From Trichosporon coremiiforme (taxonomy: Eukaryota; Basidiomycota; Tremellomycetes; Trichosporonales; Trichosporonaceae): a stretch of 64,000 bases of DNA. Both the position numbers and the translations under genes were made by a program. Of the stretch, positions 1-13,082 are shown piece by piece. The notes under the pieces were generated by a model. It was given only the letters and a program-made list of their open reading frames with translations, had not been told where the DNA came from and made no database searches. Positions within the stretch are counted from its first letter, which is position 1. Every line of letters begins with the position of its first letter. The stretch is taken from positions 1,272,851 to 1,336,850 of the forward strand of contig BCJJ01000011.1 of assembly GCA_039545355.1 (NCBI GenBank), in the 5' to 3' direction.

Positions 1-1172
1 GCAACAAAGACGTCGGCGACCGCGGGAGGATGTCGGAAGGAATGGAAATACGACGCGTGTGGGGATGCGGGACGCGGGGATGTTGGGGATTGTTGATGCA
101 AGAAGTGATCGAGATTGGTGACAAACGGGACGGCGGGGTGGTCAGTGAAAACGTCACCCGGTGTTATGCGATGCGAAGGACAACTTACGACGGCTCCGGG
201 TGGCGCGGACATGGCGCGTGCAGATGCGCGCAGGCGAAGGCGGGGCGGTGAGGGAGGAAGGGGCAGGAGGACGGGACGTGCAGCTGGGATGGGTGCACGG
301 CTGACGTTAAGGCGATGGGATGAGGGAACGAAAGATGGATGATGGTGATTGTAGCGAGTAGGGGCCAAGCAATGTGATCGGCGAGACTTCGATCGCACCT
401 GTGTCGGATCGGATTTGGGTTTGTGGCTGCGGCGTTTTCGATTGCGCTGGTGCACGATTAGTGTTATCTACCTCTTGCCCAAGGGCGGTGGCGACTGCTT
501 GCCGGGGCAAGTTGGTCAGCAAGCGGAGGATAGGAGGATTGCAGAAGCAACTGAGACGGTGGATGCATCATTGACTCAGAAGGCATGGGTGCGGCCGGCA
601 GGCGGAGCTCTCAAGGTCAAATGGTGAAATGCTGAAATGCCCATGGCGGCCACCGACGCTCGTTCCTACAGGGAGTTAGCCAGCCAAACCGCCGCCAGCT
701 CAGCCAGGCAGGCGCGAAGGCGCCGAGTCATGTACCTTCCTTCGCCCTGTTCCTCCGTGCACTCCAACATCGGCAAGCACAGCAGACAGCCCGCAGAAGA
801 CGCGCAGACGCCGCGGACTAGTCACCCCTTGTTGTCCCCTTTGTCCTAGTCCTGGGAAGCCTGGCAGGTGATTTCGGTCATTTCCACCATTGCCCCTTTC
901 GGAAATTTTCGATCACCCGCAAACCGTATCATCCTCACCGCCGGCTGTGCGGCACTGCCAGGTATCTCGAGCTAAGCTAAGCTTGGCCCCAGTCGGCCCG
1001 GCGCTATCTTGGGCGTCGACTCCATCATCACGATCGCGCCATGCTAGTGCATCGTAGCGCATAGCTTGCTCCTCGCTTCATAATGCTTGCATGCATACGT
1101 CTCCTCACAGTCAAGTGGACTCCCCTCCTGGCGTCTCAGGCTCAGATGCCGCAAGCCGGATCTGATGCCAGC
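1..1172. other. Left-edge region without a recognisable gene
   Basis: Only short open frames occur here and none shows a recognisable domain or a splice pattern joining them. The region lies downstream of the MED1 stop codon at 1173. It probably holds the MED1 3' end and intergenic sequence of a neighbour outside the window. I see no tRNA-like or repeat structure. Confidence 0.5.
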
Positions 1173-3172
1173 TCATGCCGGTGTCAGCGCGTTGGCGACA
1201 TCACGGACGATTCCGATCAGATCGGCAGGTCCCATGCTCTTGGTCGCCGTGACAGCAGCGTCGAGGCGCCCTCGGGTCGCATCATCTACTGTCACTCCGT
1301 CATCGACGCGCCAAGACACCGACACATACGGAGGTTCCGGAGTCGCCTGTATCTCCAAGAGCAGCGCCCCGTCGGCATCTTCACTAAGCGGCATACTGAC
1401 GCGCATGCTCTGCTGGAGGAGCATGGCACTGACCGGAATGTCAGAACGTGCTGGGGATATTAGCCGCGGAGAAACATACTTGGCAATCACTCACCGCCCT
1501 CGAGCTCTGAGATGTCAACCATCTCGGCGTCGTCGCCCTCGGCACCGTCGCTAGCGTCGTTTGCTTGCTGCTCCGCCTGGCTCTTGAGCTTTGGCGGCGG
1601 GAACGCAGTGTTGATCAGCTCGTTCAGAACGGCCTGAACTCTCAGTGCAGAGCAGACACTTCCGACGGCCTCCCAAGTGCCCGGAGCGGCGATCCTTCCT
1701 ACTACGAAGCCCTCTGGTCCTGGGTGCCCCATAGACCAGTGCTGTTTCAGGCTCTCAGTCGGGTGCACGAAGTCCGTGTTGTACGGGAAGATGGGCACGG
1801 CCGCCATGCCCATAGATTCCACTGCTCCTTGGTACTGTTATCAGTGGAAAGCGTACGATCTAACTTACCACAAGACCTTCGGCTTTAACAGACGCCGACC
1901 ACGCCTTGGACTCGCCGTCCTCCGGACCAGGGATAGCCCATGTCCGACGCACCACGATTCCCTTCCCTGAGGAGCACGGCTCCGGGTACTCGTCGACGGC
2001 TTCGATCGCCCACGAGCCCTTACAAATGCTGGCTTGGTGCTGCTGGTCGACCTCCATTGCGTTTTCACCGGCAACTGCTCCATCAGGCGCCACTTGCGAC
2101 TCTGGCGACGGTGGCAGGGATACAGACTCTCCTTGGAGTGTCGGGCGCAGCCGGAGTGTCGGGTTGCCGTTGACGCCACTGTCAAACAGTCGGAAGGATG
2201 GGAAGATGCCCTGGTTGGGGTCAGGATAGATGCGGACCTTCTCATCGGTCCCCTTGACCTTCTCTCCAACTGCCGAGGTGAGTGTCTCGAGCTCGGCGAA
2301 ATAGTCGATTCCAGTCTTGTCCCGCACCGCCAGGTCATCCAGCATCTTCAGCTCGCCCAGCAGGCACTCGATCGTGCGGCCCGATGCGCGCAGCTTGTCG
2401 TCGTTCCCTGGCCTCGAGTTCCACAACGAGGTGTGCTCGTCGACGGCTTTCCGCATGACGCCCTCGATCCACTCGCTCTTCCCTGTTTCTCCTCCGGGCG
2501 TGATGTGAGTCGCCGTAAGCTTGTGTATCGTGACCTTGCCATCGCTGTCGGTTTCAATGTCGACGTCGACGACGAAGCGCTCTCCAGCCAGCGTCAAGGT
2601 CGTCTTCTGACCTCCAGCGTCTTCGGCGAAACACTGCAGTCCGACGCGTTTCGCGAGAGCATGGAGCAAGTCGGACGTTCCCTTCGGGCTCAGCGGTATC
2701 CGTCGAGCCGGCGGCAGTGAAGAGAGAGTCGTGCCCAGGGGCAGGAGGGCCGTTTCGTGGTTGACACTGCATGTCAGGGTTTCCATCACATTCAAGTAAC
2801 CTACACTTCCTTCATGGCCCTCGTCAAGCGCAGCCGATCGGCCTCTCGCTTAGCCAGAACGGCTTTCGCTCCCTCCATTGTCTCCCGGATGGACTGCAAG
2901 GCGTCGGCTTGTTGAGATTGGCTCAGGAGCTCAGCCTTCGCCTTGCCCTTCCAAGCCGACGCTGGTAGCGGTGCATAGGGGTGGAGGTACGGCAGAGTCG
3001 GTGATGGATGAGCAGCGACATGAGCCCTCAGGAGATTGTGGAGGGTCGAAAGGACGGTAGTGTTCGCCTGGATTGCGCTCGCGTTGGACGAGGATGCCAC
3101 AGTCGGAGCCGTAGCAGCAGGGGCGGACGCTGCGGGGGTCTCGGTGGGTGGCACCTCCTGCGCTGCGGCCAT
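1173..3172 (-). CDS. MED1: Mediator of RNA polymerase II transcription subunit 1 (Med1)
   Basis: Four exons read on the minus strand: 3172-2805, 2766-1869, 1834-1495 and 1450-1173, giving 627 residues. Introns are 34-44 nt with AG acceptors, and CTGAC/CTGAT/CTAAT branch-like motifs precede them. The start at 3172 sits in the context ACAACCATGG. The N-terminus is Ala/Pro/Thr-rich (about residues 1-40). It is followed by a helical stretch and, from about residue 150, a Med1-like body with alternating strands (for example LTLAGERFVVDVDIE). The C-terminal third carries the pattern seen in fungal Med1 before a short beta-rich tail (KQHWSMGHPGPEGFVVGRI). Med1 is a middle-module subunit of Mediator that bridges activators and Pol II in the nucleus. 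Fungal Med1 diverges strongly, so the family assignment rests on overall pattern rather than a catalytic motif. It shares a 310-bp divergent upstream region with the FUSC-like gene. Confidence 0.65.
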
Positions 3173-3482
3173 GGTTGTGTTTTGGTATGTATGAGGGAGG
3201 TGGTTGGAGAGCGGACCAGACAATGCTTGCAACCTCGCATCCAAGATCCATGCCGGTTGCCGCATGACGCGGGGTAGGGGTGAGATCAACAATTTGCCTC
3301 CGCCAGCCACTGTGCCTTTGGGCATGTGCCGTTGCAGAGATCCCTTGGCTTGGCTGGCACGGTTGAATGGTCGTGAGGGGTGTTTGTGTGGTCCTGGTGG
3401 AGGTAGTCCGCGGAAGCACCCGCGTGACAAAAGGTGCATCACTTGGCCGTCACATGTCTACTCATCGCTCTGCACACTAGTC
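3173..3482. promoter_or_regulatory. Divergent intergenic region between MED1 and the FUSC-like gene
   Basis: 310 bp separate the two divergent start codons, so this stretch must hold both core promoters. No unambiguous TATA box or known factor site stands out by eye. Confidence 0.5.
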
Positions 3483-6400
3483 ATGCCGCAACGCTCGCGA
3501 AGTCCCTCTCGCTCCCCGATAGCGAGGGCTCGCAGGCTCCCCCCGAGCCTCAACTCGTCCATGTTCGAGTTCGACGAGGACGGCCAGCCTGCAGCGGGCT
3601 CCAGCAGGGCTGCCGGCGGTGCTGGCCTCCCTCGCACCCCGACCACTGCCACCTTCCCCGTCCCTGGCTCGGCAGTCGATGGGAGCTGGCTGTCCACACC
3701 AATGTCACGACCTGGCCTCAGACGGCACATATCAGCCGGCGCTCCACCATCGTCGCCAAGCGCTGGCTTAGGCCAGAGCTTGCCCGGCACTATCCATGTG
3801 CCCTCATCGCGCAGTCGCGTCCAGCCTCAAAACGACTACCTCGCAAACTGGGAGACTTTGGCTGACCTCATGATCCCATCTCCCCAGGAAGGACCGTCGA
3901 ACACAAGGAGACGAGACGGTTCTTCACCGGCCGCGGCTCTGCGATCATCAGCGACAGCTTCGCGATCGACACTCCAGCAGAGTCCCCTCCTATCCTCGAT
4001 GCCGAATCTGGCTGACGCCGCGATGTCGGAACCGTCCATGTCTGGCATCTTATCTACTTCGCCTCCGCCTATGGACAGTGTCATGGAGAGCTTGGCGAGC
4101 GCCTTGGGCGACACGCAGGAGCCCCAAGCACAGTCTGCGACTCGCTCGCCGATTTCGATGCGCTATGGGGCGACTGAGCAGCAGCACATTCGGCTACCCT
4201 CAGGACCGCCGCAATTACCACCGCCTACGCCGACGAAACGTGCGTATAGTCTACCTTATCGTTGCACTAACCTGACAGAGGGACCACCGCAATGGAAACC
4301 GCGATGGAAGCAACCACCCTGGCTGACAGACGTCCTCAAGTGTGGCTTGGCGTACTTCATCGCGTCCCTGTTCACTTTCGTGCCGGCACTGTCTAACTTG
4401 CTTAGCATGCGAACAGAAACAGACGTGCATGGCAGACCTCATCCCCGCCCTGCATACTCGGCGCACATGGTGGCCACGATCGTCGTCTATGTAAGTTGTC
4501 GTTTCAACGAACTTAACTGACCGCACAGTTTAATCCAGCTCGGACACTCGGCAACATGATCCTCTCTACGCGGTATTGCGCTATTCTGGCCAGTTTATCT
4601 GCTGTTGTGTCACTCATATCCTTCGGGATTGTTGCGCTTTTCGACTACTATTCGCCATCTCATGGCAGCCGGTGGGACTGGGTTAGTGAGCTCGGCGATT
4701 GGCTTGTCTGCATTCTCTGCGTCGGAGGCGCAATGGGTGGACTTGCTTGGGCCAAGCTTTGGGTCGGAAACCCAGCTTTCAACACTGGTGCGTTGAGTGC
4801 CTCGTCTGAACTAACTCCAGGCTGCTCGATGGCCGCCGTAACGGTGTTCACGGTGATCGTGAAGGAAGGTGGTTGGATCAAGCTGAAGGAGGTGCTACTG
4901 ATTGTGTTCATCGGAGCTTGCATTACGAACGTGGTTTGCTTCTTGATCTATCCGAGATCGGCGACCACTCGCCTGCAGAACTCCATGTCTAAGTCGCTGA
5001 ACTCGTTCTCGACGCTCCTTGACCTTCTCGGTTCGACCTTCCTCCTAGAGAAGACGGTCATCAAGGAGAACCGCATGCCTCTCGCGGACGCTGTCAAGTC
5101 ACACGGTGCTGCCTTCAAGTCTCTGAAGGCTAATTTAGCGGACGCCAAGCACGAACGCCTTATCGACCCTCGTATGCGTGGTATCAAGATTGATCTGTAC
5201 GAGGCTGCCATCGGAAGTATGGCTCGCCTCGCTCAGCATCTGGCCGCCATGCGAAGCAGTACCCGAGTTCAAGAAGCGCTTCTCAGAGCGCACATTGATG
5301 GGCGCATCTCGATCGACCAGTCAGAGAAGCGCCAGAAGGTTTCGCCCTCGGTCGTCGGTGATCTCAACAACCTGCCGGCTGTCACGGTCGAACGTGAAGC
5401 GGATGTGACGCAGAGTGTTGATCTGTTCCTCCAGCTGCAGCGCATAACTGGAGACGATCTCGACACGCTAGTGGTGAGTTAGGGGGGCGTGACTATAGCT
5501 GACATCACAGGAACGCTGTGACTACGGTTTGGACGCTGTCGAGGCTGTCATCACGGAGAACCCTGATGCGGCCAAGTCAACCAACATTCCGGAGCTGAGG
5601 GCCAATGTGGCGAGCGCTCTGACCAACTTCAGTCGGTCCAGTAGTCGTGCTATCAAGAGCATCTATGCTGGTCCCCGTAGGCGCTTAGGCATCTACGACT
5701 CCGACCACAGCGAGTCCGACACGGACAGCGGGAGCGGCAACCAATCGCCGAACCAAGAGCAGGATGCTGGCGATGGCCCGAATGAGGTCGTGTTCTTGGT
5801 CTACTTGTGAGTTTTGAGAGCTAGCTCGAACTGACATCAGCTACCTGTTCACTTTGGAAGAGTTCGCCCGAGAGCTCTTGTTCCTCCTCGACACTGTCAA
5901 CGATGTAAGCTTGGGGACGTGGATTGAGCTGACATGACAGATTCTGGAGGCACCGCGACTCACAGCCATAGAGCAAGTCCGTTGCTACGTCAATCCCTGG
6001 CGTCGCAAACGCGTGAAGCAAAACTTCATCTACAAACAATTTCGTGAGTAGGCAAGCGATGCGGAGGCTAACTAGAACCAGAAAAACTGGTACCGATCGA
6101 CCCGAGCAAGCTGCAACCCGCTCTCTTCCCTCGCAACAAGCGCGACGAGCGTGGCACGCTTCTGACACCCCGCCGGTCCAATTTGAGGGGTCTCTCCAAG
6201 TTGTATCAGGGAGTGTGGGAGTTCGGTGCACGTCTGAATGAGCCCGACATGCGGTACGCAATCAAGACGGGCGTGGCTGGAGCCATGCTCGCTGCGCCAG
6301 CATTCATCGAGTCCACTCGCAGCACCTTCCTCAAGTTCAGGGGCGAGTGGGCGCTGATCGCCTTCTTCGCAAGCATGAGTCTGACGGTGGGCCAGACCAA

Positions 6401-7720
6401 CTTCCTTTCGTTCTTCCGCGTCGTTGGTACAATGTAAGCAGTGACGATTTCTCCCATAAGCTAACCATCTTCAGCGCTGGAGGAGTCGTCGCCGTCATTG
6501 CGTGCAAGCTGTTCCCAGAGAACGCTGTCGCTCTGCCTATCTTCGGCTTCCTGTTCTCACTCCCTTGCTTCTACATCATCACGCAGTACCCCAACTACGC
6601 GCAGGCCGGACGATTCGTTCTTCTGACATACGTAAGCTCGCGATGCGCACGGTAGCTAACGACAGAACCTGACGTGTCTCTACGCGTACAACTTGCGCGA
6701 AAAAGATTTGGAGCCATCGACCATTGCCTTCCGGCGTGTCACTGGCGTTACCGCTGGTGTGATTTGGGCTGGCATTGTGTCTCGCTACTGGTGGCCTTAC
6801 ACTGCCCGTAAGGAGCTGCGAACGGGTCTCTCCGAGTGAGCTAACTACGTCGCGGTTGGGCTGACACGCAGATTCTGTCTCGACCTGTCCTACCTCTACT
6901 CCAAGCTGGTTACAGCTTATAGCCGCGGGACGGAGGAGTTGGATGAGCATGACTCGGACGAGACACCGTCGGAAACGTCACCAATCCTGCCGACCGCGGC
7001 TAAACGCCACCATCTGGGCCGCGGGATCAGGCAGTTCATGGCGATGGAGCTGCACCTGCAGGGCCATCTCGCGAATTTGCGCGGACTTCTACAGCACGCA
7101 GCGAACGAGCCGCGCCTCAAGGGTCCGTTCCCGTTCGACTTCTACCATGAAGTGCTGCTCAGCTGCGAGCGGATGCTCGACAAGCTGCACAGCATGCGCT
7201 GCGTGACGACGCGACACGAGTGGGACCAGGTGAGCTTTGGTGCTCTGGCTGGAAAGCTAACAAACAGAGCGTGCGGCAGGCGTTCATCATTCCCGTGAAC
7301 CGCGAGCAGCGAGAGATGGCCGGAAACGTTATTCTTTACGTGAGTTTCCAGCTACTCGATGTCAACTGACGACAGTTCTATACCCTGTCAGCCGGTTTCG
7401 ATCTCCGCACCCCGATGCCGCCGTACTTGCCGCCGGCAGAGGCGTCGCGTGAGCGCCTGGTCGAGGCGATTCGTTCGCTCGACGTCGTGAAGCGCCGCTC
7501 CGTCCGCGGTGGGGGGCGCCACTTGCTCTTTTTCGCGTACGCGCTCGCAATGCAGGAGGTCATTGCCGAGCTCGACTACCTCGGTGGGCTGCTGCAGGAC
7601 GCGTTCGGCGTCATTTCTCAATCAACAGTGCGCGACTTTGAGGACCTCTTTGTCGGCATGGAGGAGGACGTGCACGTGCACGCCGAGCATCTCGCGCGCG
7701 ACAGCGCGATTCATTTGTAA
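3483..7720 (+). CDS. FUSC/ArAE-family multi-pass membrane protein (Bre4-like, DUF2421)
   Basis: Thirteen exons: 3483-4239, 4279-4490, 4529-4787, 4821-5473, 5511-5806, 5841-5904, 5941-6043, 6082-6433, 6475-6631, 6666-6835, 6872-7229, 7268-7339 and 7376-7720, encoding 1265 residues. About 255 N-terminal residues are Ser/Pro-rich and probably cytosolic. They are followed by the motif WLTDVLKCGLAYFIASLF, which opens the N-terminal hydrophobic block typical of putative ER or plasma-membrane aromatic-acid-exporter-like proteins. A second hydrophobic block (near YAIKTGVAGAMLAAPAF, then FFASMSLTVGQTNFLSFF) matches the central FUSC-like repeat. A long soluble C-terminus corresponds to DUF2421, as in the Schizosaccharomyces pombe brefeldin-A-sensitivity protein Bre4. 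An acidic Asp/Ser stretch lies between the two blocks. A transport role is inferred from the family; the substrate is unknown. Two of the introns are in frame and stop-free. Confidence 0.85.
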
Positions 7721-7924
7721 ACTATACGCAAAAAAACAGCATATTGCATAAGAGATGTAGGATTACACACGATGTATACGGTAGTCTTGACCTAATCTCT
7801 CTCCTTCTCTCGCTCTCATCGGGGGTTTCTCGCTCAAACACAGAAAAATATGGAAGCCTGGTCGAAGATAGAATTACAGTTGGTGATAAGATAAAGAAGA
7901 AATGTACGTCGCTCGGCTCCATAT

Positions 7925-10900
7925 CTACCACTCAGAATCCTCGAGCTCGGCCCAAGGCGAGCCCGCCCGCATATGGTTAAGCAGCTCAAGCATGTCATGC
8001 AGGGTATGTGCGTCGTGCGCCCTAAGCCTCCCATGCTCAAGATCAAGGAGGAAGCTGCGCCTAAGTTCGGCCAGGACACCGTCCAGTGTCTGGCGGCGAA
8101 TATAGAACGGGTTGGGGCGAAGCACCATGGGCTGCTGGGGCGGTTTGGAGCTGCCGCCGAAGAGCTTGGAGAACTTGCGGCCGCGCTTCGCGTCTTTCTC
8201 GGGCACGTGGGCCGTGGCCGTGTTCTCGCCCTGGTGCCCAGGGCCGGCGAGTCCGGCGTGACCGGGCCCAGCGCGTGGTGGAAGCGAGGGAAGCGCGACT
8301 TGAGACTGCTGAGTAACCCTCGAAAGATTCATGACCGAGACGGAGCCGTGATGCGCATGTCTCGCGGAAACCTTGGGCGTCTTCGGTTTCCCGAAGAAAC
8401 CGCTCAATTTGCGCGGCGACGAGCCCGCATACGCCCCATACGGGCCCGTCCTCTTCAGACTCTCCTTGTCCTTCAGCACTTCCTTCTCCTTCTCCGTCTC
8501 CGCCTCCTGCACATGGCCGCCGTGGCCGAGGGACGATGTCGCCGCACGGACGGTCGAGTTTGTGCCGGACGTGGCCGTGGCGGAAGACGGCTCACGCTCA
8601 TGAGGCTGGTTAGGCTGAGTGGAGAGGGTGAGGTCCCAGCGCGACTGGGAGCGCAAATACTCGCTGAACGGGTCGGCTGTGCCGCTGCGATGCAACTGGA
8701 GCGAGGGGCGCTCATGCGTCGATGAGACGGAGGCGCGTGGTGTGTGCCCCTTGCCGTGGCGGGTGTGGACACTGGCACGAGGGCCGTGGCCTTGCGCGCC
8801 GGCGCTGGCGTTGGTATTGGTGTTGTGCCCGTGAGTGGCATTTCTGCCTTCAGCATTATTAGCGCGAGAGAAATTGGGGAGGGGTGGAGCACTACTCCTC
8901 CTCTGCAGACCGGAAGGCGCGGGGTTGAGAACCACGTCGCCTTCCGCCTGCTTGGGCCGGCTCTGGTTCGACTGACTCGGGCGGTGCTGCGCGGGAGGTC
9001 CGTGTCGACCAACGTGGAGCGCGAGGGAGCTCTGGATGTGGAGGTTGTACAGCTGCGGCTCGAGCTGGTCCACAATAGCAGCGAGGCGGATCTGGTCATG
9101 CTCAATCAGGTGCATGAGACCGAGGAGGGAGTGGCGGTATCCCTCGTACGTCTCATGGGGGGTGTGGTAGACGGCCGCAGCGGGCGACGTGCTGATGAAC
9201 ATCCTATTCTCCTCGATGCCGGGTACGCCCATAGCCGCGCCCCCTGAGGGAGCTCCCTCGCGGATCTTGTCGAGGGCATGCTTGTGCGTTACATCGTGCT
9301 TGGCGGGCGGGAAGATCATCTCGGTCGGAGGCGCGTCGCCAAAGAGGTGCTCGAGCTTCGAGGCGCGCTTGCGCGCAAGTCGCCGCTCCGTCTCGCTCAT
9401 AGCGTAGATCGGGCTGGGGATAACGAAGCTCTTGACGCGCTCGCGGAGAGGCAGGCGGGGGCTGCCGAGAGACGTCTCGGACGGGGAGCGCACGGATCCG
9501 CAAGTGGGCACATCGTCTTCGGGCGCGAGGACCAGTCGGGGACTGATCGGTGAACCGAGGATGCGCTGCAGCTTTGCGAGCTGGGCGCGGCGGCGAGCCC
9601 GGATAGCTTCCTCACGTGTCTGGTGGGGAGTTGACGGAGGACTGCTCAGCGCACTGTCTAGCGGATTGTGCGAGGCAGGCGCCACTGTCTCCGTCACGCT
9701 CGTCTCGCGACTGACGTACACTTGCAGGCTGTCGGGGACCTTCACCGTCTCGATCTTCCGCTTCAGCTTGCTCTTCGTGCGTCTCGGCATACGGTCTTCG
9801 TGCCCTTCATCGTCTGCGAGGTGTGGCACACAGTCGTCGCGTGGCCACTCTGGTCCTCGCTTCTCCGGCCAGGCTGCCTCGACCTTGGTGAGCACTGTCG
9901 TGCTCGCAACAGAGGGCTCGACGACGTACTGCCCGACGTCGGACTCGGGAAGCGACACACCGAGAACCTGCCCAAGCTTGCGGTTGCGGCGGATGAGCAG
10001 TGCTTTCTGCTGCTGTTCGAGCGTTGAGGTGCTGAGGGAATGGCCGTCGACCGACTGGGAGATGCGCACTCGCGGCTTGGAACGCTGTGGCAGGCTCTGA
10101 ACTGGCGGGAGTCGCACGACGTCCAGGGGATTCGGAAGGAGGATGGGCCGCGCGTGTCCGCTCTCACTCGAGATAGACGGGCGCACCGACGAGTCTGCCG
10201 ACGCGCGGGGGAGCAACGGAGCAATACTGAGTTCGCTCACTGACATCATGTTATGATCGACAGAAGGAGACTCAGTCAGCACATCGTGCTCGTCCGCGGG
10301 CTCGAGCTGATGTCCGAGAGGGTTGCTGTTGGTCAGTTGGCGATGAATAGATGTCAACTCACCAGTCCACCCTGACGAGCTCGACGCAGCTCTTGGACCC
10401 TCGGGCACTGTTGTAGACGCTGCTTCCCCGAGCGCGCTGATTGACCCAGGGATAGGGGCCAAGCGTGTCGTTGTCGTCCTTGGTGTGCTGCGGTTTGCTG
10501 AAGTGAATGTGGGTCTGATGCCGACTGGAAACTTGGCCATGTGCTGATGCGTGCAGCGTATTGTGTGCGGCGTTGCTGCCAGCGGTCACTCCCAGTCCTG
10601 GTGTCGCAAGCGAGGAGGTCCGAGTTGGAACGTGAACTCTGCGCAGGTTGGGGACACCAGAGTGGCTGATGGAACTGAGCCGTGGAGGGAGCGAAAGCGC
10701 AGCTTGACGAGTGTCGAGTGACTTGTACCTCGCCCGTCGGGATGGCGCCAGGTGAGGAACCGATGGAGGCGCAGGCAGGGGTGGATCCTTAGTTCTGGGA
10801 GAGTCTGGCTCGCGGCCTCCACCAAAGGTTGCAAAGCTCCGGTGCGAGTGCGCCGATGTCGGTTCAGGCGCGGTTGAAGTGGCGGGAGCTGCGCCTGCAA

Positions 10901-11174
10901 TCGCAACGCTTGAAGCGCCTCGAGGGTCTGCAGCGTCTGGAGGAACGGTGAACGTGCGGTGCCGCCGAGACTTGGGAGGCGTCAGGGCTCTCACTGAGAG
11001 TCGGTCAGGTGGCGAACCAGAGGTACCGCTCAGCCCATCGTGCGAGCTAGAAGCCAGCGGCAGCGCTGGTGGTCGGCTGGCTCGAGCAATGCTGCGACTT
11101 CGTGTGTACGTGTCCTGAGCATGAGAGGTCTGTGTTTGGATCTGCGGCTCCTGTGGTGGCGAGTTATCCGGCAT
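7925..11174 (-). CDS. Large disordered protein of unknown function with three copies of a basic RR..KL...LG motif
   Basis: Two exons, 11174-10363 and 10325-7925, joined across a 37-nt intron (GTGAGT donor, CTGAC branch), give 1070 residues. The start at 11174 is the first ATG in any frame for about 745 nt of upstream minus-strand sequence, which supports it even though the open frame runs further upstream. The first 350 residues are Ser/Pro/Thr/Arg-rich. Three related basic motifs follow: RRNRKLGQVLG (residues about 383-393), RRAQLAKLQRILG (516-528) and RKRASKLEHLFG (589-600). After these comes a region predicted to be helical around YEGYRHSLLGLMHLIEHDQ, a long Ser/Gly/His-rich linker, and a conserved-looking helical C-terminus ending in acidic residues and Trp. 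I do not recognise a named domain. It is probably cytosolic or nuclear. Gene existence is well supported; function is open. Confidence 0.75.
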
Positions 11175-13082
11175 AATGCTACGTGCCGAAGGCGGAGGGG
11201 AGGAGGTCGCCGAACTCCACGAAACTCGGTTGCTGAGCCTGATATCGGACACCCGCAGGAGTGTCACACTCGCCCTTCCCGCAATGTGGTGCCCTCGGGA
11301 GCCAAAGGAGCTTTGTGAATCTTGAGAGAGGGAACGGACAGGGTTCGGTCGGTTGCTGGTGGTGCCGTTGGTATCTTCTGGACCCTTGCCAGGACCGTGT
11401 GCTGGTGCAGAAATCGTTTGAACAGTCAGAAGTTGGAAGCCTTCCAACGTTAACGGCGATGAGGAGGAGCTGGGCGGACTCGGCGACGTCGAAGAAGAAA
11501 TCGTCGCTGTTATAATGAGCGTCTTGAAGGCTGACACGACTGAACAAAAGAGTGACTAAGGTTGGTTGGCGCGATGGTGTTGTTGTACCGAAGGAGTGAC
11601 AATGTAGCTGGTGAAGGTAATGTCGTGAACACTGGAAGGGTCAAAGCGCTCTGTTCAGTGGTGGGCTCAGCAGCGAACAGGCGGGACGCGCAAGACACCG
11701 GCCGGCCAGGTGCAGCCAAGCACCTCAGGACAGATTATCAGGAGGAACAGCACACGCGTGCAAGGGAGGGCGTAGGAGCGATCACGATCTCAGCGGGAGC
11801 TTAGGTGCGGCCAGCGTAGTCCTTCTTTGCCCTCGCCGCTGATGTTTCGGAGGTCACTTGCTGATTGCTTTGTTCCTGCGTGTGGAGACTTAGTGGGGGA
11901 GGCGACGAGGTCAGTCAAGCATGAGTGCGCTGGAGGGCCCGAGAGACCGCTGATGCGAAGGCGCCATAGAGCGTCAGGCCACCGGGAGTGAGCGCAGAAG
12001 GAGTGCAGATAGCGCGAGCGAGCCGAGGGGCAAGAGTGAGGCGACCCCGTGAGTTTAAAGGGGAAAGAGAAGCAGTGAACAATGCGCATGACAGGTGTCG
12101 GCCGCTTCAGACTGCTTCACGTTCCGAGGGGTTCTATCTCGTGAGCCCTGAACCGCAAGCCTGACGCTATCACGCTTGCTTGGAACTGCTGCCTGGCGTG
12201 GGAGGCATGGCTGGTGAGGTTACGGTCTAGAAGCCTGAAAGCTGGGAATGATGAGCTTGGAGCCTTGGAGAGCTGAGGTGCTGGAGCGCATGGCGTTCTG
12301 GCGTCCAAGCGTCCTGGTGTGCTCCGATCTTCAGGTCAGCACAGCGGCAACGGGTGACGCCGCTGGGGCCGCCATGGCCGGGAGCGCCGATGACGGAAAT
12401 GTGATCGTGATCGCAAGGCTTTAGGGACGAGGCGACGTGCACTGGTCCGTGCGATGGGTTTCCCAGAACGGTGTGCCGTGGCGCTCTGCCCGTCTGCCTC
12501 CCACATCAAGGCTGACGCACTGACAATAAACTTGGATCAAGAGCTGTGAGTAATGTTCTAGGAGCTTAATCGCTGAGCCCAGCTTAAAGTCGAATGTTGG
12601 GTGGTGATTTCTCCCGATGGACATTGATACGTGACCATCACAGAAGGAGGAAGGGGGCGAGAGCGCGGGTGCAGTTGAAACACCGAGAGAGAAAGACGGG
12701 TGGGTCAACAACACTCTTAACGTCCGACATCCAGCCATGCGGTCGCGAGCCCGGGCAGGCCGATCCGCAGTCGAGAAGAGTGTCTGGAGATTGCCGATGC
12801 GCGATGGGCAGATGAAGATTCTCAGATGAAGATTTTCGAGCTCGTCGGAGAGGTCTAGGCGTTGAGTTCGGTGGGCGTTGATGACCGCATCTTCACTTCC
12901 TTATCTCGGTGGAGGTCGAGGACGGGAGGACGACGACGGTGGTGGAGGTGGCGGACTTGCCTTCGATCTCCAGCGTCAGTATTCACGTGACTCCAGAATT
13001 TCCTGCGAAGTCGAGTCCACCCTCATGACGCTTTCGCCGCTGTAAGCCGTGTTGCACACCCAACAACAACAACGACACCAGC
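11175..13082. promoter_or_regulatory. Divergent region between the unknown large protein and DRS1, with a long ATG-free stretch
   Basis: No coding exon is recognisable. From 11175 to 11919 the minus strand contains no ATG, although the plus strand has several. This fits a long 5' leader for the minus-strand gene. The remaining ~1.1 kb toward 13083 should contain the DRS1 promoter. Short open frames here show no family resemblance. Confidence 0.5.
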
